From NCBI GenBank assembly GCA_027310665.1, contig DAIDAJ010000009.1, positions 54,798 to 118,797 on the forward strand: a stretch of DNA of 64,000 bases. The letters run 5' to 3'. The notes beneath the pieces were generated by a model. It had not been told where the DNA came from, did not search any database, and saw nothing but the letters and a program-made list of their open reading frames with translations. This stretch comes from Sideroxydans sp. Lineage in GTDB: Bacteria; Pseudomonadota; Gammaproteobacteria; Burkholderiales; Gallionellaceae. Positions 57,809 through 64,000 of this stretch are shown piece by piece. How positions within the stretch are numbered: the stretch's first letter is position 1; each line of letters starts with the position of its first letter. Made by a program: the position numbers and the translations under genes.

Positions 57809-59686
57809 ATGGATATGAAGCACGCAAACAAGAAGTCATCGACTGGAGCATTGGCGTTGGCCGCGCTCGGTGTTGTGTATGGCGACATCGGCACCAGTCC
57901 CTTGTATGCATTCAAGGAAGCCTTCGTCGGACCGCACGGGTTGACCCCCAACGAACCGAACGTGCTGGCGACGTTATCCGCATTGTTCTGGGCGATGATG
58001 CTGATCATCTCAATCAAATATGTGTGGGTCATGCTCAAGTTCGACAACGACGGCGAAGGCGGTGTACTCGCATTGACCGCGCTTGCGAACCGTTCGGCAA
58101 AGGGAACAGCACGCTGGAAGATGTGGATCGTCACGGCAGGTATCTTTGCCGCAGCCCTGTTTTACGGCGATGCCCTGATCACCCCGGCAATCTCGGTACT
58201 CTCTGCCGTCGAGGGAATCAGCGTCGCCACACCCGCCTTCGAGCAATTCATTATCCCGATCACTGTCGGCGTACTCGCCGGTTTGTTCTTTATCCAGCGG
58301 CACGGCACGGGCAGCATGGGCAGACTGTTCGGGCCAATCACGTTGCTGTGGTTCGTCGCACTGGCCGTTCTCGGTGCCATCAGCATCGTCCAGAACCCCG
58401 TTGTGCTGCAGGCGCTCAACCCGATATACGCGATCGATTTCGCGCTGGAACATCCGGCAGGCATGTTCATGCTGCTGTCGGCAGTGTTCCTTGCACTCAC
58501 CGGGGGGGAGGCTCTCTATGCGGACATGGGCCACTTTGGTTCAAGGCCGATACAGCTGGCCTGGTACGGCCTGGTCTGTCCCGCGCTGCTCATCAATTAC
58601 TTCGGACAGGGTGCGCTGGTGCTCCGGTCCGCGGATGCGATCCAGAATCCGTTCTACCTGCTGGCGCCGGAATGGTTCATGCTGCCGTTGGTCGCACTGG
58701 CCACCGCCGCCACGGTGATCGCCTCGCAGGCCACCATTTCCGGCGCCTATTCGATGACCCTGCAAGCCATGCGCATGGGCTATCTGCCGCGCCTGTTCAT
58801 CCAGCACACCTCGGATTCGCAGCGCGGGCAGATCTACATTCCCGCCGTGAACTGGATGATGATGGTCGGCGTCATCGTCCTCGTGTTCCAGTTCGGCTCT
58901 TCCAACGCACTGGCCGCCGCTTACGGCATCGCAGTGTCCGGCACCATGATCATCACCAGCCTGCTGACCGTCTTCGTCACGCTGATGCTGCCGGGACGGG
59001 GGCGCGCGCTGCTGTTGCCCGCATTGCTGATATTCGTGCTGCTGGAACTGATGTTCTTCAGCTCCAATCTGACCAAGCTCTTCCACGGCGGCTGGATGCC
59101 GCTGGCGTTCGGCCTGTTCCTGTTCCTGCTGCTCTCGACCTGGAAACGCGGCAGCACGCTGATCTCCGAGCAACGGCGCAAGATCGACATCCCCATGTCT
59201 CTGTTTATCACCGGTACACAGCCGGAGGTACCGCGCGTGCCGGGCACGGCGGTCTACCTGACGGCCGACCCGACCATGGTCCCCAGCGCCCTGTTCCACA
59301 ACCTCAAGCACTTCAAGGTGCTGCATGAGCAGACGCTGTTCCTGCATGTGGTGACCGAGGATGTGCCTTACATCGAATTGGCGCAGCGTCTGAAAGTCAC
59401 GCAGCTTGCGCCCGGCATGTACGATGTCGCGTTGCATTTCGGTTTCCGCCAGGAAGTGGACATCCCCTTGGCCTTGCAGGGTTTGGGAGAACACGGGGTG
59501 GAACTCGAACCGATGTCCACCACCTTTTTCGTTGCGCGCTCCAATGTCGCGGACGGTCCCGGTGGCATGTCGGCCTGGCGTTGCGCCCTGTTCTCATGGA
59601 TGACTCGCCAGTCGGAAGGCGCGACGAGCTTCTTCAATCTCCCGCCCAACCAAGTGGTTGAGCTGGGCACTAAGGTAATGCTGTAG
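57809..59686 (+). CDS. kup: Low-affinity potassium transporter Kup
   Basis: A 625-aa K+/H+ symporter with twelve TM helices. Family stretches: ALGVVYGDIGTSPLYAFKEAF near the N-terminus, DNDGEGGVLALTALA, YGDALITPAISVLSAVEG, LTGGEALYADMGHFG and SQATISGAYSMTLQAMRMGYLPR, followed by a cytoplasmic C-terminal domain. A GGGGGAGGG ribosome site precedes the ATG. It is divergent from the kdp operon, giving a low-affinity and a high-affinity uptake system at one locus. Confidence 0.96.
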   Translation: MDMKHANKKSSTGALALAALGVVYGDIGTSPLYAFKEAFVGPHGLTPNEPNVLATLSALFWAMMLIISIKYVWVMLKFDNDGEGGVLALTALANRSAKGTARWKMWIVTAGIFAAALFYGDALITPAISVLSAVEGISVATPAFEQFIIPITVGVLAGLFFIQRHGTGSMGRLFGPITLLWFVALAVLGAISIVQNPVVLQALNPIYAIDFALEHPAGMFMLLSAVFLALTGGEALYADMGHFGSRPIQLAWYGLVCPALLINYFGQGALVLRSADAIQNPFYLLAPEWFMLPLVALATAATVIASQATISGAYSMTLQAMRMGYLPRLFIQHTSDSQRGQIYIPAVNWMMMVGVIVLVFQFGSSNALAAAYGIAVSGTMIITSLLTVFVTLMLPGRGRALLLPALLIFVLLELMFFSSNLTKLFHGGWMPLAFGLFLFLLLSTWKRGSTLISEQRRKIDIPMSLFITGTQPEVPRVPGTAVYLTADPTMVPSALFHNLKHFKVLHEQTLFLHVVTEDVPYIELAQRLKVTQLAPGMYDVALHFGFRQEVDIPLALQGLGEHGVELEPMSTTFFVARSNVADGPGGMSAWRCALFSWMTRQSEGATSFFNLPPNQVVELGTKVML

Positions 59687-59788
59687 CGCAACGCTGATGA
59701 GCAGAAGTTATATCGATATAGCCTGACAACGGTTGAAGCAGCATCTGATTCGGCGGATAATCGCTCTCTTCTTAGGAGTGCTGGCCGA

Positions 59789-60364
59789 ATGACACAATAC
59801 TTACTCATCCTAGTCAGCACGGTGTGGGTGAACAACATCGTGATGGTGAAGATACTCGGGCTGTGCCCGTTCATGGGCGTGTCCAAGAAACTCGAGGCCG
59901 CCATCGGCATGGGCGCCGCCACGACCTTCGTGCTGACGCTGGGTTCCGGCGCCAGCTACCTGATCGAGCATTACCTGCTCGGACCCGATCTCGCGTACCT
60001 CACCACGCTTTCTTTCATCGTGGTCATCGCCGGTATCGTGCAATTCACCGAGATGGCGGTCAAGAAGACCAGCCCCGAGCTGTACCAGATCCTCGGCATC
60101 TACCTGCCGCTGATCACCACCAACTGCGCGGTGCTCGGCATCCCCCTGCTCAACGTGCAGGCTAAACATGATTTCATGCAGTCGCTGCTGTTCGGCTTCG
60201 GCGGTGCGCTGGGCTTCACACTGGTGATGATCCTGTTTGCCGGCATCCGCGAACGTCTGGAGGGCGCAGATGTTCCGGGAATATTCAAGGGATCGGCCAT
60301 CGCCATGGTCACGGCCGGACTGATGAGCTTGTCATTCATGGGGTTCTCGGGCCTGGTGAAATGA
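59789..60364 (+). CDS. rnfA: Rnf/Rsx electron-transport complex subunit A
   Basis: A six-TM subunit of the ferredoxin-NAD+ oxidoreductase (Rnf) or SoxR-reducing (Rsx) complex; it binds a membrane 2Fe-2S cluster with RnfE. The 191-aa product starts [36 protein letters not shown], and [12 protein letters not shown] carries the second conserved Cys. Start of the operon rnfABCDG, with 102 bp after kup. Next gene coupled by a 4-base overlap. Confidence 0.96.
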   Translation: MTQYLLILVSTVWVNNIVMVKILGLCPFMGVSKKLEAAIGMGAATTFVLTLGSGASYLIEHYLLGPDLAYLTTLSFIVVIAGIVQFTEMAVKKTSPELYQILGIYLPLITTNCAVLGIPLLNVQAKHDFMQSLLFGFGGALGFTLVMILFAGIRERLEGADVPGIFKGSAIAMVTAGLMSLSFMGFSGLVK

Positions 60365-60915
60365 TTGCTGCACTATGGGTGATGGTCGGCATCTCTTTGC
60401 TGCTTGGAGCAGTGTTGGGTTTTTCCGCGATCAAGTTCAAGGTCGAGGGCAATCCGCTGGTGGAGAAGATCGATGCCGTGCTGCCCCAGACGCAGTGCGG
60501 ACAATGCGGCTATCCCGGCTGCAAGCCCTATGCCGAAGCCATCGCCAAAGGCGAGGCCAACATCAACAAGTGCCCGCCCGGCGGTGAAGAGGGCATACGC
60601 AAATTGGCCGACCTGCTCGGCGTCGAATATGTGCCGTTCGGCGAGGGTGCGGCCCCCAAGGCCAAGGCAGTCGCATTCATCGATGAGCAGACGTGCATCG
60701 GCTGCACCTTGTGCCTGCAGGCCTGCCCGGTCGATGCCATCGTCGGCGCGGCCAAGCAGATGCACACCATCATCGCCTCCGAATGCACCGGTTGCGAGTT
60801 GTGTGTCGCGCCCTGCCCGGTGGACTGCATCAGCATGCAGCCCATCGGCGAAGACATCACCAACTGGAAATGGAACTACCCGACCATTCCCATCGTACAG
60901 GCTCCAGCAAGATGA
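60361..60915 (+). CDS. rnfB: Rnf/Rsx electron-transport complex subunit B
   Basis: The iron-sulfur entry subunit, 184 aa. One N-terminal TM, then the [16 protein letters not shown] [4Fe-4S] motif with a following CPPGG, and two ferredoxin motifs [16 protein letters not shown] and [16 protein letters not shown]. It accepts electrons from ferredoxin. ATGA overlaps to rnfA and rnfC. Confidence 0.96.
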   Translation: MIAALWVMVGISLLLGAVLGFSAIKFKVEGNPLVEKIDAVLPQTQCGQCGYPGCKPYAEAIAKGEANINKCPPGGEEGIRKLADLLGVEYVPFGEGAAPKAKAVAFIDEQTCIGCTLCLQACPVDAIVGAAKQMHTIIASECTGCELCVAPCPVDCISMQPIGEDITNWKWNYPTIPIVQAPAR

Positions 60916-62612
60916 GACCGTTGTTCAAATTCCACGGCGGCGTCCACCCGGCCACGCATAAAGCCGAATCGACCCGCACCCCGATCGCGCAGGCGCCGAT
61001 CCCGTCCAAGCTGGTCATCCCCCTGCATCAGCATGTGGGCAACCGTGCCGTACCGGTGGTCCAGGTCGGCGAACGCGTGCTCAAGGGCCAGATCATCGGC
61101 AAGCCGGAAGGGCGCCTTTCCAGCGCGGTGCATGCGTCCACTTCGGGGACCGTCAATGCCATCGACATGCAACTGGTCGCTCACCACTCCGGACTGCCGG
61201 ACCTGTGCGTCACCCTGATACCGGACGGCAAGGATGAATGGATAGCGCACAGCGGCGTGGACTATCGACAGACCGAACACACCGACCTGCGCCACCTGCT
61301 GCGGCAAGCGGGCGTGGTCGGCCTGGGCGGCGCCGTGTTCCCCAGCGACATGAAATCGTATTCCCACAAGCACAAAATCAAGACGCTGGTGCTCAACGGC
61401 GCCGAGTGCGAGCCTTACATCACCTGCGACGACATGCTGATGCGCGAACGCGCCGCGGACATCCTGCGCGGCGCCGAAGTGTTGCGCGAACTGCTGTATG
61501 CGGAAGAGGTGCTGGTCGGCATCGAGGACAACAAGCCGGAAGCCATCGCCGCGATGCAGCAGGCGGTGCTGGACGACAAGCATGCACACATGGAAGTGAT
61601 CGCCGTGCCCACGCTGTATCCGGGCGGCGGCGCCAAGCAGCTGATCCGTGTGCTCACCGGCATCGAAGTCGCCGCCGGCGTGCGCTCCACCGAGATGGGC
61701 GTGCAATGCTTCAACGTCGCCACGGCCTACTGTGTCTGGCGTGCGATCACGTTCGGGGAGCCGCTGCTGTCGCGTATCGTCACCGTCACCGGCAACGTCG
61801 AGCATGCGCAGAACTTTGAAGTACTGCTGGGCACGCCGGTGGACGAACTGGTCGCGCTGGCCGGCAGCAAGCCCGATACAGACCGCCACATCATGGGCGG
61901 CCCGATGATGGGGGTGGACTTGCCGTCCGGCTCGGTCGGCGTGACCAAGGCGACCAACTGCATCATCGAGTCATCGCCCAAGCTGTTCCCGCCGCCGCCG
62001 CCCGCCCTGCCCTGCATACGCTGCACGCGCTGTGCCGATGTCTGTCCGGCCGAGCTGCAGCCCCAGGATCTCTACTGGTATGCCAAGGCCAAGGATTTCG
62101 GCAAGACGCAGGAATTCCACCTGTTCGATTGCATCGAATGCGGTGCCTGCGCCTACGTCTGCCCCAGCCAGATACCGCTGGTGCAATATTATCGGTTTGC
62201 CAAGAGCGAGATATGGCAGCGCGAACGCGAGGCACAGGCGGCCGATCTCGCACGCGAACGGCACGAGTATCGCCTGATGCGCATCGAGCGCGAGAAGCAG
62301 GAGAAAGCCGAGCGACTGGCCCAGAAGGAAAAGGCTGCGCTCGCGGCAAAAGCGGCCAGCCCCGCTCCTGCCGTGAATCCGGAACCGGCGCTGGTCAATG
62401 CCGCGGCCGATCCAGACGATACCCTGCAGATGCGTATCGATGCCGCCGTGGCCCGCGCCAAGGCGCAGGCTGCGACCGCACAGCCGAAGAACGTCAACAC
62501 ACTGACCCCGCAGCAGCAGGCCGAGATCGCCGAGATCGAGGCACGCCGCGCCAAGATCCGCGAAATGGCCGCGCATGCCGGCGCGGACGACGAACCCCCG
62601 AAGTCCAATTAA
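60912..62612 (+). CDS. rnfC: Rnf/Rsx electron-transport complex subunit C
   Basis: The NADH-site subunit, 566 aa from the ATG overlapping rnfB. Barrel-sandwich N-terminus ([16 protein letters not shown]), NAD/FMN-binding region ([43 protein letters not shown]), two [4Fe-4S] motifs [17 protein letters not shown] and [18 protein letters not shown], and a charged Ala/Glu/Lys-rich C-terminal tail of about 130 residues, common in proteobacterial RnfC. Confidence 0.96.
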   Translation: MRPLFKFHGGVHPATHKAESTRTPIAQAPIPSKLVIPLHQHVGNRAVPVVQVGERVLKGQIIGKPEGRLSSAVHASTSGTVNAIDMQLVAHHSGLPDLCVTLIPDGKDEWIAHSGVDYRQTEHTDLRHLLRQAGVVGLGGAVFPSDMKSYSHKHKIKTLVLNGAECEPYITCDDMLMRERAADILRGAEVLRELLYAEEVLVGIEDNKPEAIAAMQQAVLDDKHAHMEVIAVPTLYPGGGAKQLIRVLTGIEVAAGVRSTEMGVQCFNVATAYCVWRAITFGEPLLSRIVTVTGNVEHAQNFEVLLGTPVDELVALAGSKPDTDRHIMGGPMMGVDLPSGSVGVTKATNCIIESSPKLFPPPPPALPCIRCTRCADVCPAELQPQDLYWYAKAKDFGKTQEFHLFDCIECGACAYVCPSQIPLVQYYRFAKSEIWQREREAQAADLARERHEYRLMRIEREKQEKAERLAQKEKAALAAKAASPAPAVNPEPALVNAAADPDDTLQMRIDAAVARAKAQAATAQPKNVNTLTPQQQAEIAEIEARRAKIREMAAHAGADDEPPKSN

Positions 62613-62627
62613 GGATAGCCGACAATC

Positions 62628-63656
62628 ATGTGGAGTTCCCCTTTCATCACCCAGCCCAGCAGCGTCAGCCAGATCATGTTGCGCGTGCTGCTCGCGCTGA
62701 TTCCCGGCATCGCGCTGTATGTCTGGTATTTCGGCCCGGCGATCCTGGTGTCGATCGCACTGGCCTCCGTCACCGCACTGGCGACCGAAGCGGTCATGCT
62801 CAAGTTGCGCCAGCGCCCGCTCGGACCGTTCCTGTCCGACAACAGCGCCCTGCTCACCGCCTGGTTGCTGGCGCTGTCCATCCCGGCGCTCGCTCCCTGG
62901 TGGCTGGTAGTGGTCGGCACCGCCTTTGCCATCGCCATCTCCAAGCACCTGTATGGTGGCCTGGGCAACAACCCTTTCAATCCGGCGATGATCGGCTACG
63001 CCGTGCTCATCATCTCCTTCCCAGTGCACATGACGCACTGGATCACACCGCACGGAATGGGCGGCATCGAGCTGTCGTTCGGAGAACAGCTGAACTACAT
63101 CTTCGATGGCGTACTGCCTGATGGCTTGAAGCTGGATGCGGTGACCATGGCGACACCGCTGGATACGCTGAAGACGCAATTGCACCTCGGTTTATCGGTG
63201 AACGACATCCGCGACATGCCGATCTACGGCTATCTGGCGGGCAAAGGCAGCGAGCTGGTGGCGATCGGCTTCGCGATCGGCGGCCTCTACCTGCTGTCCA
63301 TCCGCATCATCTCCTGGCACCTGCCGGTTGCGTTCCTCGCGTCCCTGTTCGCCACGGCGGGCGTGTTCCACCTGGTCGACCCGGCGCATTACGTCACGCC
63401 GCTGTTCCACTGGTTCTCCGGTGCGGCGATGCTGGGTGCGTTCTTCATCCTGACTGATCCCGTCACCTCGCCGACCACCGCCAAAGGCAAACTGATCTTC
63501 GCCGCCGGAGCAGGCCTGCTCACGTACTTGATCCGCGTGTTCGGCGGCTTCCCGGACGGCATGGCCTTTGCCACGCTGCTGATGAACATCTGCGTGCCGC
63601 TGATCGATGCCTGGACGCAACCCAAGGTGTTCGGCAAGAAGGGAGATAGCAAATGA
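62628..63656 (+). CDS. rnfD: Rnf/Rsx electron-transport complex subunit D
   Basis: A 342-aa membrane subunit with about ten TM helices that carries a covalently bound FMN on a Thr. Visible: SSPFITQPSSVSQIMLRVLLALIPG, LGNNPFNPAMIGYAVLIISFP, and the flavinylation segment FFILTDPVTSPTTAKGKL. Close spacing to rnfC and overlap with rnfG. Confidence 0.96.
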   Translation: MWSSPFITQPSSVSQIMLRVLLALIPGIALYVWYFGPAILVSIALASVTALATEAVMLKLRQRPLGPFLSDNSALLTAWLLALSIPALAPWWLVVVGTAFAIAISKHLYGGLGNNPFNPAMIGYAVLIISFPVHMTHWITPHGMGGIELSFGEQLNYIFDGVLPDGLKLDAVTMATPLDTLKTQLHLGLSVNDIRDMPIYGYLAGKGSELVAIGFAIGGLYLLSIRIISWHLPVAFLASLFATAGVFHLVDPAHYVTPLFHWFSGAAMLGAFFILTDPVTSPTTAKGKLIFAAGAGLLTYLIRVFGGFPDGMAFATLLMNICVPLIDAWTQPKVFGKKGDSK

Positions 63657-64000
63657 AGCGCATCGCCCGCTCCACCCTGCAAACCGCCATCAATCTGGTG
63701 TTCTTTGCCATCGTCGGCACAGCGATATTGGCTTCGGTTTTTTATATGACACACGATGCGATCGTGAAAAGTGAAGAAGCTGAGAAGCTGAAGCTCATCA
63801 CGCAGATTGTGCCGTCTTCCATATTTGATAACGATATCATCCAGGACACGCTGACCATTCCCGCCGATCCGCTACTGGGCAACGCAGACAGTACGCTTGC
63901 CTATCGTGCCCGCATCAAGGGCGAGCCCTCCGCGGTGGTATTGGAAGCTGTCGCGCCGGACGGTTACAGCGGCAAGATCAATCTCATCCTGGCCGTACGC
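63653..64000 (+). CDS. rnfG: Rnf/Rsx electron-transport complex subunit G (3' end outside window)
   Basis: The first 116 codons of the periplasmic FMN-carrying subunit. It begins with an N-terminal TM anchor (QTAINLVFFAIVGTAILASVFYM), then the periplasmic part with YRARIKGEPSAVVLEAVAPDGYSGKINLILAV, typical of RnfG. The SGAT flavinylation motif would lie beyond the window. ATGA overlap with rnfD. Confidence 0.93.
   Translation, partial: MKRIARSTLQTAINLVFFAIVGTAILASVFYMTHDAIVKSEEAEKLKLITQIVPSSIFDNDIIQDTLTIPADPLLGNADSTLAYRARIKGEPSAVVLEAVAPDGYSGKINLILAVR

Overview
The window reads as a contiguous piece of chromosome from a betaproteobacterium, most likely of the Nitrosomonadales/Gallionellaceae kind. 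This rests on gene order (ychF-pth-rplY-prs-tRNA-Gln-ispE-lolB-TPR lipoprotein, and M16 proteases divergent from ftsYEX), moderately high GC, strong GC bias at third codon positions, dense 4-base start/stop overlaps, and a redox/gas-sensing repertoire (two hemerythrin proteins, NsrR, truncated haemoglobin, Rnf). The placement is an inference from context; there is no rRNA here to test it. I saw no prophage, insertion sequence, CRISPR array or rRNA.

Layout. 1-1341: the 5' part of an rhlE-type helicase gene. 1593-5249: four consecutive outer-membrane lipoprotein genes (LPP20, LpoB, COG3014-like, LPP20). 5265-12146 (minus strand): the housekeeping block listed above with one tRNA-Gln. 12208-19570 (minus): a CzcCBA-type heavy-metal efflux pump and an OprB-like porin. 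19991-23056: a Gld-like ABC export system (ATPase, permease, GldG-like) with an odd 86-codon frame between ATPase and permease, then mutM. 23877-30359 (minus): a membrane diguanylate cyclase carrying a C-terminal hemerythrin domain, a YfhL-type ferredoxin, coaD, rsmD and a paired M16 peptidase operon. 30440-32933: ftsY-ftsE-ftsX.

33082-40506 is the most distinctive accessory stretch. It holds a bacteriohemerythrin, nsrR, an NsrR-type operator with an overlapping promoter, a truncated haemoglobin with its own ferredoxin-reductase, a small membrane protein, a free-standing CZB zinc-sensor protein, and an Aer-like energy-taxis receptor split into a soluble PAS protein and a membrane MCP ending in another CZB domain. 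pmbA and darP lie between. Together these suggest nitric-oxide detoxification and oxygen/redox-guided behaviour.

40635-46508: an esterase, an uncharacterised PilZ-like protein, and an N-degron operon (aat-bpt) run together with an unknown membrane protein and pyrD, then a tiny putative zinc protein. A REPIN-like paired palindrome lies between this block and kdpE.

46707-59686 is a potassium/ion locus. On the minus strand it reads: 30-aa ORF, kdpF (30 aa), kdpA, kdpB, kdpC, a 70-aa membrane protein, cfa, corA, kdpD, kdpE. kup diverges from it. The 345-bp divergent region holds a candidate Kdp promoter and a strikingly self-complementary segment that could be an uncharacterised structured leader of kup. 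59789 to the end: rnfA-B-C-D and the start of rnfG.

The best candidates for undescribed biology are the possible kup leader RNA, the extended kdp operon with cfa and corA inside it, the NsrR/globin/hemerythrin/CZB cluster, the four-lipoprotein operon, and the odd frame inside the Gld-type ABC operon.
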